64,000 nucleotides of DNA from an uncultured Gilliamella sp. (GCA_946482005.1 CAMLPV010000001.1:124001-188000), one strand, 5' to 3'. Shown: positions 19,578 to 30,784, counted from the stretch's first letter. The notes: generated by a model not told the origin, from the letters alone. Numbers and translations: made by a program.

Positions 19578-21149
19578 TTAAAATGGATTAGGATCTTTTT
19601 TCAAATTATTAAATGGATATAGTTTATTCTTCCAATCTTTGATTTGAATATTCTTTTGTTCAGGTATATCAGTCAAATCATATTGCATATAATCATGTTG
19701 GACATTCAATTGAATCCCCATCCAATGACTTAATAAATAAACGAATTGATAACCTGAAATTTGTTTATTAATTTTAACCTGATTGGTTTTATCTGAATCA
19801 AAAAATATCAATGGCACTTGAAAACTATTTTGATATTCCCAATTGTGTCTTAAGTCTTGATATTGTTCAGTGTGCGAAAGCCCATGATCTGCAAAGTAAA
19901 CTACAGAGTAATCTTCATTATGTTTTTTTAATATCTCTACTGTTGATTTTATCAAGTCATCCGTTTCTTTAATACTACTGACATAACAGGAAACATTTTT
20001 ATTGTTAAGATCAAATTGCACATCAAACTGCAATCTTTTACAAAAATGAGGATGGGAACCGATTAAATGCATAACAATAAGTTTCGGTTTATCGTGCTGT
20101 TGCGTTAATAATGAATCTAATTCAGGTAAAAGTAATGTATCGTATTTTCCACGGGCTGATTTACCGTTGTATTCGCCTTTTTTGGTATAGAAGATATTTT
20201 TACTATAAGCTGTAATTCTCGGTACCGTTATTTCCATTCTACCTAATTTTCCTTGATTAGATAGCCAATAGGTTTCAAACCCGGCATCATTAGCAATTGC
20301 AATAATATTATTATTTAATTGGGCATTGACTTCACGATTATCTAAATAACTTGATTGACTAATCAAATGCGGAATTGATGATTGGGTATTTGATGCCGGG
20401 GCGATTAATCCATCCCAAATTAATGAGGCATTATTATCGGTAAAAGGGGTATTGCTATATTTAAAGCCATAAGCGCTCATATAATCTTTACGAACACTTT
20501 CACCAATGATAACAACATAAGTTTTATGTTGAGGATTGACAGAAACAATAGGTATTGTATTAGTTTGTTGGAGTTGCTTAAGCTGTTCTTGTTTTTCCGT
20601 TAGATATATTTTTACACTTGAATATAAATCCAGAAAAAATTCAAAAAAAGGATATTTAACATTATCTAATACGGTTGTTGTAATTCTAGTCAATGTAGTT
20701 GGTTGATATTTTATGACTCCTTTGACTGGTCTATAAATACAGATGAGTAATGCTATAGCAATAACGTAATAATTTCCTATTTTAGGAAATTGAAATTTTT
20801 TAAAAAAAAGAATAAAACTTATGACTAATATTAATGGTATAAAATAAAAATAAAGGGGTAATTGCGAACAAAATTCTTGTATTTCATCAATATCAGTTTC
20901 TGCTACTGCACTTACCACTGCAACATTTGGACTTCCATAATAAAATCCTATCGGAAAATAAAGTGCAGCAATAACAAATAATAATCCTAATAAAAAACGG
21001 AAAAATGTGAATCTAGCTAAAAAAATTAGAGAAAAATAAGTAAGCAGTATTCTATCAAATCTTTGTGGGTAACCTAATAAATAAACTAATAAAACAGAAA
21101 GACCGATACAAACAATATGTGAAAATAATTCTTTTTTGGTAAATATCAC
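19578..21149 (-). CDS. Phosphoethanolamine transferase (sulfatase family, membrane-anchored)
   Basis: N-terminal TM helices; VVIIGESVRKDYMSAYGF, HLIGSHPHFCKR, YFADHGLSH. Confidence 0.9.
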   Translation of the reverse strand: MIFTKKELFSHIVCIGLSVLLVYLLGYPQRFDRILLTYFSLIFLARFTFFRFLLGLLFVIAALYFPIGFYYGSPNVAVVSAVAETDIDEIQEFCSQLPLYFYFIPLILVISFILFFKKFQFPKIGNYYVIAIALLICIYRPVKGVIKYQPTTLTRITTTVLDNVKYPFFEFFLDLYSSVKIYLTEKQEQLKQLQQTNTIPIVSVNPQHKTYVVIIGESVRKDYMSAYGFKYSNTPFTDNNASLIWDGLIAPASNTQSSIPHLISQSSYLDNREVNAQLNNNIIAIANDAGFETYWLSNQGKLGRMEITVPRITAYSKNIFYTKKGEYNGKSARGKYDTLLLPELDSLLTQQHDKPKLIVMHLIGSHPHFCKRLQFDVQFDLNNKNVSCYVSSIKETDDLIKSTVEILKKHNEDYSVVYFADHGLSHTEQYQDLRHNWEYQNSFQVPLIFFDSDKTNQVKINKQISGYQFVYLLSHWMGIQLNVQHDYMQYDLTDIPEQKNIQIKDWKNKLYPFNNLKKDPNPF

Positions 21150-21355
21150 GAAAACAGATCCATGTTAAAACAATTAGTTGATAAAGCTGAAAATTATATA
21201 AGTAATCAAATTTTAAGCAATATAAATTTAGGTTAATTTTTTTATTGAGATAACTAATAAGTTATAATTCATATATTAATATTAAGATTTTTAGTTAAAA
21301 ATAATCGCCAAACTTTCAATATTTTTTAATAAATTTGGCGAGGAATTTTGTTTTA

Positions 21356-22744
21356 TTATCTTGAGGCTCTTTTTAATATCACATCTTGCGGTAGTTTTTG
21401 AATGTAGAGCATTCTAGCAATAAGTAAAAATGCTGCTACAGCTAGACCTAATATAATTCCTATCCAAAAACCTGCCGCGCCAATTGGCTGCATAATAAGA
21501 TCGGTTAATCCTAAGATATATCCAACCGGTAATCCCACTCCCCAATAAGAGATTAGGGTAATAAAAAAGATGCTTTTAGTATCTTTATAACCACGTAATA
21601 CATTACTTGCTACGACTTGCAAATAATCTGATGCTTGATAGATGGCAAGTAAAATAATCAATTGTAGACAGATGGTTATTACATCGATCTCATGAGTAAA
21701 TATGGTTATTATCGGTGATCTAAAAATGACCAGAATTAATGCCACGATTACCGCCATCATAAAGGATATAGCTAAACTTATATAAGCAGTTTGCTTGGCT
21801 AGAATTGGTTTATTTTTACCCAATAAGTAACCAACACGAATACTGGTTGCTACTCCCAAAGATAATGGTATAGCAAACGTTAAGCTACTGATAGTGAAGA
21901 TTATTTGGTGTGCAGCCACGGTTATTTGACCAAGTGGCGCAATAAGTAGTGCAACCACCGCAAACAGACTCATTTCAAAAAAATAGGCTAAAGCTAGTGG
22001 TGTGCCGAGGATAACTATTTTTTTGATGATAGCAAAATCAATGAGTTTGGTTAGTGGTGTTTTGCGAATATCACGTTGGCTAGCTGCGGTTAATGTATAC
22101 AAACGAATTAAAGCAAACATCAACCAAAAAATGATAGCGGCAGTAATTCCGCAACCAACACCACCAAAAGCAGGCAATCCAAACTTGCCATAAATTAATA
22201 CATAATTAATCGGAATATTGGCAAGTAGTGCTATAAATATAATCACCATAGCGGGTTTGGTGTTAGATAAGCCTTCGCATTGATTACGATAAACCAAAAA
22301 TAATAAGAAGGCAGGTACTCCCCACATAATTGCGCGTAAGAATGAAACGGCTACATCAACCATCTCTGGATCGATAGGATGATCAGCTGAGCTTCTTAGA
22401 CTAATTATTTTGTCGGAATTGTACAAAACTAGCATCATGATGATGGATAAAATTAACGCAATCACCACCCCTTGACGAGTCTGATCGGCTACTTGCTCAC
22501 GTTTGGCAGCACCATTTAAGTTAGAGATTATAGGGGTTAAAACCGTTAATAATCCTTGGCCAAACAAAACAGTAGGCAACCAAATTGATACAGCAATGGC
22601 TACCCCCGAAAGAGCAGTTTTGCTGTAATTACCCGCCATAATGGTGTCGACAAACGTGATTGCTGTTTGTGATATTTGGGCAATCATCACCGGTATAGCT
22701 AACGTGATTAGGTTTTTTATTTCGTGTCGATAATGTAGCTTCAT
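21356..22744 (-). CDS. MATE family efflux transporter (NorM/MdtK-like)
   Basis: 462 aa; NLITLAIPVMIAQISQTAITFVDTIMAGNYSKTALSGVAIA. Confidence 0.93.
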   Translation of the reverse strand: MKLHYRHEIKNLITLAIPVMIAQISQTAITFVDTIMAGNYSKTALSGVAIAVSIWLPTVLFGQGLLTVLTPIISNLNGAAKREQVADQTRQGVVIALILSIIMMLVLYNSDKIISLRSSADHPIDPEMVDVAVSFLRAIMWGVPAFLLFLVYRNQCEGLSNTKPAMVIIFIALLANIPINYVLIYGKFGLPAFGGVGCGITAAIIFWLMFALIRLYTLTAASQRDIRKTPLTKLIDFAIIKKIVILGTPLALAYFFEMSLFAVVALLIAPLGQITVAAHQIIFTISSLTFAIPLSLGVATSIRVGYLLGKNKPILAKQTAYISLAISFMMAVIVALILVIFRSPIITIFTHEIDVITICLQLIILLAIYQASDYLQVVASNVLRGYKDTKSIFFITLISYWGVGLPVGYILGLTDLIMQPIGAAGFWIGIILGLAVAAFLLIARMLYIQKLPQDVILKRASR

Positions 22745-22753
22745 TGGAAATAT

Positions 22754-24076
22754 TTACTGTATTACAGTACCCCATAAATCGTATTCATCTGAATGTTCAA
22801 TGTTGACTTGAACAATATCGCCGACTTTAACAGTTTTCTCTTCATTCAAATAGACAACACCATCAATTTCTGGCGCATCCGCCATACTTCGTCCGATGGC
22901 ACCTTCTTCATCAACCTCATCAATTAAAACCGATAAAGTTTTGCCAATTTTGTTTTGTAGTTTTTGGGTCGAAATCATTTGTTGTAATTGCATAAAACGA
23001 TGGAAACGTTCTTGTTTTATCGCTTCTGGTATCTGATCTGCTAATTGATTTGCCGCTGCACCTTCAACAGGACTATAAGGAAAGCAACCCACACGATCTA
23101 ATTGCGCTTTTTCTAAAAAGTCGAGTAATAACTCAAAATCTTGTTCAGTTTCGCCCGGATAACCAACAATAAAAGTTGAACGCAAAGTAATTTCCGGACA
23201 AATTTCACGCCAATGATGAATTCGCTCTAATGTTCTTTCGATCGTCCCCGGGCGTTTCATTGATTTTAAAACCGTTGGGCTGGCATGCTGTAACGGCACA
23301 TCTAAATAAGGTAAGATTTTTCCTTCAGCCATTAATGGAATTAAATTATCGACACTAGGATACGGGTACATATAATGTAGACGTACCCAAATTCCAAGGG
23401 TTGATAGTTGTTCACAAAGGGTATAAATATCGGTTTTTAACGGCATACCATTCCAAAAGTTGGTGCGGTTTTTGATATCAATACCATAAGCTGAAGTATC
23501 TTGAGCGATGACTAAAAGTTCTTTTACTCCGCTATCAACTAATCGTTTTGCTTCATCAAGTACATTACCGATAGGACGACTGACCATCTCACCACGTAAA
23601 GAAGGAATGATGCAAAATGTACAGCTATGATTACAACCTTCTGAAATCTTTAAGTATGCATAATGTTTAGGTGTTAATTTCACTCCTTGTTGTGGCACAA
23701 GGCTAGTAAATGGATTATAACTCGGTTTAGGTGCATATTTGTTTACATGTTGCAGTACGGCTTCGTAACTGTGTGGTCCTGATATTTCTAGCACTTTAGG
23801 ATGCACATTACGGATCTGATCTTCTTTGGCGCCAAGACAACCAGTGACAATAACCTTACCATTTTCGTTTAGCGCTTCGCCAATAGCTTCTAATGATTCT
23901 TGTACCGCACTATCAATAAAGCCGCAAGTATTAACAATAACTAAATCAGCATTATCGTAGCTCGGCACAACTTGATAACCTTGAGTACGTAACTCGGTTA
24001 AAATTCGCTCAGAGTCAACTAAATTTTTAGGACAACCAAGGCTCACAAATCCTATAGTAGGGGATGACATATTCAT
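22754..24076 (-). CDS. rimO: Ribosomal protein S12 methylthiotransferase
   Basis: [21 protein letters not shown], radical [14 protein letters not shown]. Confidence 0.97.
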   Translation of the reverse strand: MNMSSPTIGFVSLGCPKNLVDSERILTELRTQGYQVVPSYDNADLVIVNTCGFIDSAVQESLEAIGEALNENGKVIVTGCLGAKEDQIRNVHPKVLEISGPHSYEAVLQHVNKYAPKPSYNPFTSLVPQQGVKLTPKHYAYLKISEGCNHSCTFCIIPSLRGEMVSRPIGNVLDEAKRLVDSGVKELLVIAQDTSAYGIDIKNRTNFWNGMPLKTDIYTLCEQLSTLGIWVRLHYMYPYPSVDNLIPLMAEGKILPYLDVPLQHASPTVLKSMKRPGTIERTLERIHHWREICPEITLRSTFIVGYPGETEQDFELLLDFLEKAQLDRVGCFPYSPVEGAAANQLADQIPEAIKQERFHRFMQLQQMISTQKLQNKIGKTLSVLIDEVDEEGAIGRSMADAPEIDGVVYLNEEKTVKVGDIVQVNIEHSDEYDLWGTVIQ

Positions 24077-24299
24077 AGTAATTATAGTAATTTTAAATTA
24101 ATTGCGGTAATTTTCGACAATCTAAAAACGATTGAATTTAGATTAAGATAACAGATGAACATTCTAACATAATTAAACAGGGCGAAATAAAAATTTTTAA
24201 TTTGATATAAAGAACGATGGATATGGATAAAATCTAAAAAAAGCTCTTATAACAATAAGAGCTTTTACAATTATAGGAAGTTAATTCGGGAGAAAAAGC

Positions 24300-25220
24300 T
24301 TATTTTAATGCATCTATTACTTCATCAATTTGTAGATCTAAACTTTCAGCACCGCCACCAGATAAGTACCAAAGATCTGGAGTTAAGTAGACAACTTTGG
24401 TTTGGCTTTTCGCTAACACTTTTGAGTCGAAAAAGTCACCTGACATTGCTGATTGACCAATAGCTTTACTTCGGTCGACAACATAAATAATGTCTGGTTT
24501 AACTTTACTAATATAACTGTTATCAATAAAGATTGGTTTTGGTTTACCAACACTATTGGTTGGTTGCAATGCAAATGGCGCGGCGCGTTTTACTTTTAAT
24601 ACATCGTGAATTAACGCTGCGCTTGAACTTGCATTGATTAGAATCATTTTCCCGTCATTATGGATAGCTACAATTGCTTTTTTATCGCTCGCTTCAGCTA
24701 TCGCACGTCCACTGGTAATTTTGGCCTCAAGTGATTGAATTAAATTACTCGCTTTTTCTTCAGTGCCGGTAATATTGCCTAAAATATTGATGTGGTGTTT
24801 AGTTGATTCAAGATAATCTTTGGCATCAACGCTTAAATTAATTACTGGCGCTATTTTATTTAATACTTCGGTTCGACTAGCTTGACGACCATCAATGATG
24901 ATAAGTTGTGGTTTAGCTTTTTCGATTGCCTCAATATTAGGCTCTTTCATATTACCAGTGTCGGTAATATCTGCACTTTTATATTGTTCTAGATAAGAAG
25001 GAAGAACGGAAAGTGGTGTTCCTGTAACAATTGAACCTTTACCTAATGCATCTAACGTGTCTAAGGCGCCATAGTTCATCACAACAACTTTACTTGGCGA
25101 TTTAGGTACCACTACCGATTGCTTATTATCTGGGCTTACTGTGATTGATGATTGACAACCAGTTAATCCTAAAATCAGAGCAGTTAGCGTACTTAATAGT
25201 ACCTTTTTTTTGGTATTCAT
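24300..25220 (-). CDS. Siderophore ABC transporter substrate-binding lipoprotein (FatB/CeuE-like)
   Basis: Lipobox LGLTGCQSS; KVVVMNYGALDTLDALGKGS, LWYLSGGGAESLDLQIDEVIDAL. Confidence 0.9.
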   Translation of the reverse strand: MNTKKKVLLSTLTALILGLTGCQSSITVSPDNKQSVVVPKSPSKVVVMNYGALDTLDALGKGSIVTGTPLSVLPSYLEQYKSADITDTGNMKEPNIEAIEKAKPQLIIIDGRQASRTEVLNKIAPVINLSVDAKDYLESTKHHINILGNITGTEEKASNLIQSLEAKITSGRAIAEASDKKAIVAIHNDGKMILINASSSAALIHDVLKVKRAAPFALQPTNSVGKPKPIFIDNSYISKVKPDIIYVVDRSKAIGQSAMSGDFFDSKVLAKSQTKVVYLTPDLWYLSGGGAESLDLQIDEVIDALK

Positions 25221-25239
25221 GGTAATTCCTTTTGCTACT

Positions 25240-25335
25240 TTGAAAATGATAACTATTATTATTTAAACATTATTAATTGTCTAGTGATAAATAAATTTTG
25301 GTAAAGATATTGATAATTATTCTCATATAATATAT
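25240..25335. promoter_or_regulatory. Possible Fur-regulated divergent promoter
   Basis: AAATGATAACTATTATTATT and GATAATTATTCTCATATAAT between SBP and receptor genes. Confidence 0.55.
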
Positions 25336-25388
25336 CGTTACGCACAAATTGCATTGAAAATATCAATATAAATAATAGGGTTAAACAA

Positions 25389-27362
25389 ATGAATACTAGG
25401 TTTAAGTTGGCAACACATGTCATAAATACAAGTATTTTATTATCACTATCAGGTTTAGCGATGGCAGCCGATGATAAAAATACCGATACTATGGTGGTAA
25501 CAGCATCAGGATTTTCACAACAGATTAAGGAAGCACCGGCAACGATTTCGGTAATCACACCGGAAGAGATTAGCAAAAAACCTTATCGTGACGTTACCGA
25601 TGCTCTTAAGGATATTCCAGGTATCACCGTAACAGGCGGTGGTGATTCAACCGATATTAGTATTCGAGGAATGGATGGCAAATATACTTTAATGTTAATT
25701 GATGGTAAAAAAGTGAACACTCGTGAAACTAGACCAAATAGTGATAATTCCGGTTTTGAACAAGGCTGGTTACCACCATTAACAGCCATTGAACGTATTG
25801 AAGTCGTTCGAGGACCAATGTCTTCCTTGTATGGTTCTGATGCTATGGGTGGGGTAATCAATATTATTACTAAAAAGGTATCAAATATCTGGCATAGTGG
25901 ATTACGAGTTGAATCAATTATGCCTTATCGTTCTGATGAAAAAAATACCTATATAGGTAGTTTTTCAACGACTGGACCAATTATTGACGATATTCTCGGT
26001 ATTCAATTATATGGGCAATATACAAATCGTCATGAAGATGAGTTTTTAAATGGTCATTCTGGACAGAAATTACGCAGCTTGAATGGTAAATTATCACTTA
26101 ATGCTACTGATAACCAAAAATTTGATCTCGATTTTGGTCGTTCGTTACAAAATAGTACTTCAATCAGAGGTAAAACAAGAGAAAAATCAAGAGATAAAGA
26201 TTATAAGCGTGATAACGCTAGAAATTCTTTTGCGCTAACTCATAATGGTTTATTTGATGATCTATCGACGACTTCTTTTATTGCTTATGAAGAAAACAAT
26301 AATCCAGAAAGAAAAATGAAAATTCGTAATACCGATCTAGATTCTCGAGTGACGATTCCTTTTAGTATTAATATGCTAACGGTAGGGGGTAAATATAATT
26401 ACCAAGAGCTTCATGATAAAGGTAATGAACTTACTAGTGATATTACTAAAATTGATCGCTGGAATTATGCATTGTTTGCCGAAGATGAAATAAGTATTTT
26501 CGATAACTGGAGTATCACGGCTGGTTTACGTTATAACAAAGATGAAAACTATGGTAGCAACTGGAATCCAAGAGTCTATAGTGTCTGGAATATTGATGAT
26601 AATTTTACCCTGAAAGGCGGTTACTCAACCGGTTATGCAACGCCAAAATTGCGTCAAGTTGTTTCTGACTGGGGACAAGCAACAGGTGGGGGATATTGGG
26701 ATGGTGTAGTTGTTGGTAATCCTGATTTAAAACCTGAAAAATCAAATAATTTTGAAATTGGTCTAGGATATACCAATGATTACGGTATTGATGCTTCTGC
26801 AACAGCTTTTTATACTAAATACAAAGATAAGATTCAATCTTACTATATTTGTGATAATAAAAATATCGAAGAGAAAACATGTTCTTATAAAAACTTTAGT
26901 AAAAAATTTCATTTTATCCAAGGTTTAGAAAATGTAGATAAAGCAGATCTTAAAGGTATAGAGCTCTCATTCAAAACCCCATTATTTACCGATTTCTTAT
27001 TAAGTACTAATTATTCTTGGACTAAAACAGAACAAAAAACAGGTAATAATAAGGGTAAACCTTTAAACCGTACACCTAAACAAAAATTCAATACTCAGCT
27101 TGATTGGAATTTAACCCAACAATTGGATTTATGGACTAAAGTTGCCTATTACGGTGTGGAATCTACTACAGATCGTAAAGGCAAAAAAATTGAGTATCCT
27201 GGTTATACTTTCTGGGATGTGGGGACGTCTTTCCAAATAAACCAAAATGCTAAGATTTATGGTGGTGTTTATAACTTATTTGATAAGGATGTTTCAAACG
27301 ATGATTTTGGTAAAACTTTAGAAGGTCGTCGTTACTTTGTTGGTACTGAAATTAATTTCTAA
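25389..27362 (+). CDS. TonB-dependent siderophore receptor
   Basis: TonB-box-like DTMVVTASGFSQQIKEAPATISVITPEEI, plug and C-terminal F motif. Confidence 0.96.
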   Translation: MNTRFKLATHVINTSILLSLSGLAMAADDKNTDTMVVTASGFSQQIKEAPATISVITPEEISKKPYRDVTDALKDIPGITVTGGGDSTDISIRGMDGKYTLMLIDGKKVNTRETRPNSDNSGFEQGWLPPLTAIERIEVVRGPMSSLYGSDAMGGVINIITKKVSNIWHSGLRVESIMPYRSDEKNTYIGSFSTTGPIIDDILGIQLYGQYTNRHEDEFLNGHSGQKLRSLNGKLSLNATDNQKFDLDFGRSLQNSTSIRGKTREKSRDKDYKRDNARNSFALTHNGLFDDLSTTSFIAYEENNNPERKMKIRNTDLDSRVTIPFSINMLTVGGKYNYQELHDKGNELTSDITKIDRWNYALFAEDEISIFDNWSITAGLRYNKDENYGSNWNPRVYSVWNIDDNFTLKGGYSTGYATPKLRQVVSDWGQATGGGYWDGVVVGNPDLKPEKSNNFEIGLGYTNDYGIDASATAFYTKYKDKIQSYYICDNKNIEEKTCSYKNFSKKFHFIQGLENVDKADLKGIELSFKTPLFTDFLLSTNYSWTKTEQKTGNNKGKPLNRTPKQKFNTQLDWNLTQQLDLWTKVAYYGVESTTDRKGKKIEYPGYTFWDVGTSFQINQNAKIYGGVYNLFDKDVSNDDFGKTLEGRRYFVGTEINF

Positions 27363-27394
27363 TTAGTATTCATCAAAAAATGTAATTATAAATA

Positions 27395-27430
27395 TTGAGT
27401 GGCTGTTAATACAGCCACTTTTTTATTTAA
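27395..27430 (+). terminator. Rho-independent terminator after receptor gene
   Basis: AGTGGCTGTTAATACAGCCACTTTTTTATT. Confidence 0.85.
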
Positions 27431-27515
27431 TAAATAAACTCTATATGAACATTTTAATTCATTAGTTATGATTGAGGATTACTTGACAAAGGGATTTTAA
27501 ATTAATCATGTGCAA

Positions 27516-27595
27516 ATAAGGATGTTTCAAACGATGAGTTTGGTAAAACTTTAGAAGGTCGTCATTACTTTGTTGCTACAGAAATTAATTTCTAA
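27516..27595 (+). pseudogene. Duplicate of the last 80 bp of the TonB receptor gene
   Basis: ATAAGGATGTTTCAAACGATGAGTTTGGTAAAACTTTAGAAGGTCGTCATTACTTTG... vs 27283-27362, a handful of substitutions. Confidence 0.93.
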
Positions 27596-28484
27596 TATTT
27601 AAAATTTATCAGCTAGCTAGTTTTTTAACTGCTGGTTGAGAATTATTTATTTAGCTCAAAATAGCAATTTATTAAAGTTCAATTAATACTTTTTTTAAGA
27701 TTATTGCCATCGGTCAAAAATAACTTTTCTACTATGAAAAATTACCCCTCCTAATACGAATTTCTTACTAAGCTTGTTTTCTTTGAAGCAAAAGTAAATC
27801 AATTAAAAATCACTGCTAGAAATCCTACAACCCAAATACGACTATAGCGAAAAACGTAAGTGAAAGTTGACGACTAATAGCATGATGCAAACACTTAATA
27901 ACGATTTAAATGAGATAACTAATAATTTTCGATTAGGCGAAATATAAAATGTCAGCTGTTGATCTCTTCTATAATGTCGAATAAACGACAATTGTATTTT
28001 TAACCCTATTGGATGTGTGTCAAGCAGTTAGGTAATAACTAATTAGAGGTTAATTTAAACAGATTGAAAATGCAGAGGATAATAATTGCCTGATTATAGG
28101 TTTATTGAATGGTTTTTATTTGGTTTATTAAGTAAAAAGTTAAAAAATGTGTTTTAAATAACTAACATTTGCCAAATCTTATTTCAATAAAGACCTGCAT
28201 GATACAATCGCTTAATCTTTTGTTTTGAGTGCGATCTTATGAACGACATGTTATCTGATTAAATGATATTACTTTTTAATATTTCTCACCAATATTTACC
28301 ATAAATTCATCTCTTTTTACATTGACAACATTTCAGCTATTTCCATTTGATTAGGCGGAAATCGCGGTTAGCTAGTTAATATTTAGATCTTAGTCACAAA
28401 ATTGCTATAAAACCATTTGCGGAGAAAATTTATTGGTTATAATTGAACAAAAGATTAATAAGTAAACATTTGTTCGGAGGTTTT

Positions 28485-28868
28485 ATGGTCAGTATCATTT
28501 TAGTATCTCATAGCAGGAAGATCACTGATGGGCTAAAAGAAATGATTGAGGAAATGGTTGATTCAACAGGGGATGTGAGAATTTTTTCGGCAGGGGGGAC
28601 AGAAGATGGCCGTTTAGGAACTGATTCTGTTGCCATTTATAACATTATTAAACAATCAAGCCAGCATAGTAACATTCTGATTTTTGCAGATATAGGTAGT
28701 GCAATTTTAAGTACCGAAACCGCAATTGATCTAATTGAAGATGAAGAGCTAAAAAGTAAAGTCATATTAGTTGATGCGCCATTAGTCGAAGGTGCTTTTT
28801 ATGCATCAATTCAAGCTATGGTTGATAAGGATGTGGAAGGTATTTTAGCTGAGTTACAAAATATTTAG
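28485..28868 (+). CDS. dhaM: PTS-dependent dihydroxyacetone kinase, phosphotransferase subunit DhaM (EIIA-Man-like only)
   Basis: MVSIILVSHSRKITDGLKEMIEEM, FADIGSAILSTETAIDL; ATG 28485 after GGAGG. Confidence 0.92.
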   Translation: MVSIILVSHSRKITDGLKEMIEEMVDSTGDVRIFSAGGTEDGRLGTDSVAIYNIIKQSSQHSNILIFADIGSAILSTETAIDLIEDEELKSKVILVDAPLVEGAFYASIQAMVDKDVEGILAELQNI

Positions 28869-28875
28869 AGAGAGA

Positions 28876-29361
28876 ATGGCTATGAAATTTTTTCGAAGTT
28901 TTGTTGGTTATTGTATCGCGGGCATGATAGTGATGGCTGTTTGGTCACAATTAGGCACTTATGGCATTTTTGGTGGTTATCTTGCGGCGATAATCATTAT
29001 TGGGCCAATGTGGTATATGAATCATTACATTAATTTAACCGGTAACGAAGATGATGCGGCTTTTGTTGATATGGGGTTAGCTATCGCTGTATGTGGCATT
29101 ATGAGAGATACCTTTATTCAGGGAGGCGATGCTTTTTCAACCTCTTTACCGACAATTTTATTAGTTGGTTGTGGGGCCGCCCTAGGGGGAATTACTGCGG
29201 CATTTATTGAAAAAGACATGGCTAAGAAAAAAGAGTTTGTTAATGAAAATCCAAGAGAACCAGGACTTAGACGTTCTGATTTTGAAAAATTAAAAGAGGC
29301 CAAAGAGAAAATCTTACGCGCTAAAAGAATTAAAATTTTTCAAAAAAAGAGTTCAATCTAG
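28876..29361 (+). CDS. Membrane protein, Lin0368-family putative glycerol transporter subunit
   Basis: Resembles the paired membrane proteins encoded next to dhaM/dhaK in Listeria; four predicted TM segments. Confidence 0.72.
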   Translation: MAMKFFRSFVGYCIAGMIVMAVWSQLGTYGIFGGYLAAIIIIGPMWYMNHYINLTGNEDDAAFVDMGLAIAVCGIMRDTFIQGGDAFSTSLPTILLVGCGAALGGITAAFIEKDMAKKKEFVNENPREPGLRRSDFEKLKEAKEKILRAKRIKIFQKKSSI

Positions 29362-29374
29362 GATTAAGGAGTGA

Positions 29375-29728
29375 ATGATTATGACAATACAATTAGCTAT
29401 TGCAACGTTAATCGGTGGTTTCATTTTCCCTTTTGTCATTCGAATGGCCTGGGGAAGAATGGTTGATAATTGGGGGCCAATCGGTGGGTGGATGGCAGCG
29501 GCATTTATTGTAGGTACCGTATGGTGTATCAATCATGGTATAGCCACACCGATGATTACTCAAAGTGGTACCGTTTGGGTAGATCAGGGGTTAGCTGCTG
29601 GTGTTGGCGTTTGGGTTGCTTCAGCATTAACCGGTGGCAGCAAGCGTAAATCAGTTAAAAATATCGTTGCTGCGGTTAGCGCAGGTATTGTAGGTGGATA
29701 TGTTTTGTCACTTTTTCTTGTTTCTTAA
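29375..29728 (+). CDS. Second membrane protein, Lin0368-family putative glycerol transporter subunit
   Basis: TM protein sharing the (G)GWMAAAFIVGTVWCINHGI / VDQGLA pattern with the preceding gene. Confidence 0.72.
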   Translation: MIMTIQLAIATLIGGFIFPFVIRMAWGRMVDNWGPIGGWMAAAFIVGTVWCINHGIATPMITQSGTVWVDQGLAAGVGVWVASALTGGSKRKSVKNIVAAVSAGIVGGYVLSLFLVS

Positions 29729-29768
29729 GTAAAAGACAAAAGGTTGAAGGATAGAAAGGAGTAACACA

Positions 29769-30767
29769 ATGAAAAGATTAATTAATGATGGTTATGATGT
29801 GGTTGAAGAGCTGTTAGAAGGTTACTGTTTAGCGCACAGTGATTACGTGGAACTCAAGCAAGATTGTAATAGAGTAATTGTAAGTAAAAAAATGAGCTCA
29901 GAACCAAGAGTAAGAATTATCGTTGGTGGTGGCTCTGGTCATGAACCTGCTTTTTTAGGCTATGTTGGTAAAGATTTTGCTGATGCGGCAGCGGTGGGTA
30001 ATGTAAATACCTCGCCATCTCCTGAATATTGTTATGCAGCGGTAAAAGCTGTCGATGCCGGCAAGGGATGCCTTTTTGTTTATGGAAATTATGCCGGCGA
30101 TGTAATGAACTTTGATATGGCTGCCGAACTTGCTGCCGAAGAGGGTATTCGCGTCGAAACGGTAACCACAACTGATGATATTTATTCATCAGAAAATGTT
30201 CAAGATCGTCGTGGTGTGGCTGGTAATGTATTTGTGTTTAAAGTTGCTGGAAGTGCCGCTGCTAAAGGTTATGATTTAGATAAAGTGAAGGCACTTACCC
30301 AAAAAGCCAATGCAAATACTTATTCTATTGGTGTGGCATTATCTTCATCAACACTACCGGTTACCGGCGAGCCGATTTTTGAAATGCAAGATGGTGATAT
30401 GGAAGTAGGAATGGGGATCCATGGTGAACCAGGCATCGAAAGAACTAAACTAGAAAAGGCTGATGTTGTGGTTAGTCAATTAATCGATCATATCTTAGCT
30501 GATTCTAAACTAAAATCCGGTGATGAAATTGAGTTACTCATCAATGGACTAGGCGGTCTGGCATTGATGGATCAATATATTTGTTATCGAAAAGCTCATC
30601 TTTTATTAGCAGAAAAAGGCATCAAGATTTATAAATCATTAGTTGGTAATTATGTTACGTCAATGGATATGGTTGGTATGTCTATTTCAGTTATAAAGCT
30701 TGATGAAGAACTTAAACAACTGTTGGATCATCCTTGTGATGCCCCTTATTTTAAAGTTGCTTATTAA
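29769..30767 (+). CDS. dhaK: Dihydroxyacetone kinase subunit DhaK
   Basis: RVRIIVGGGSGHEPAFLGYVGKDFADAAAVGNVNTSPSP, MGIHGEPGIE. Confidence 0.96.
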   Translation: MKRLINDGYDVVEELLEGYCLAHSDYVELKQDCNRVIVSKKMSSEPRVRIIVGGGSGHEPAFLGYVGKDFADAAAVGNVNTSPSPEYCYAAVKAVDAGKGCLFVYGNYAGDVMNFDMAAELAAEEGIRVETVTTTDDIYSSENVQDRRGVAGNVFVFKVAGSAAAKGYDLDKVKALTQKANANTYSIGVALSSSTLPVTGEPIFEMQDGDMEVGMGIHGEPGIERTKLEKADVVVSQLIDHILADSKLKSGDEIELLINGLGGLALMDQYICYRKAHLLLAEKGIKIYKSLVGNYVTSMDMVGMSISVIKLDEELKQLLDHPCDAPYFKVAY

Positions 30768-30784
30768 CCACAAGGAGAATCGAG

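Noticed and set aside
25259-25861. Minus-strand ORFs overlapping the TonB receptor start
   Set aside because: Antisense to the receptor; no independent RBS or motif support.
29917-30189. Minus-strand 90-aa ORF in dhaK
   Set aside because: His/Gln-rich shadow translation opposite a conserved kinase gene.
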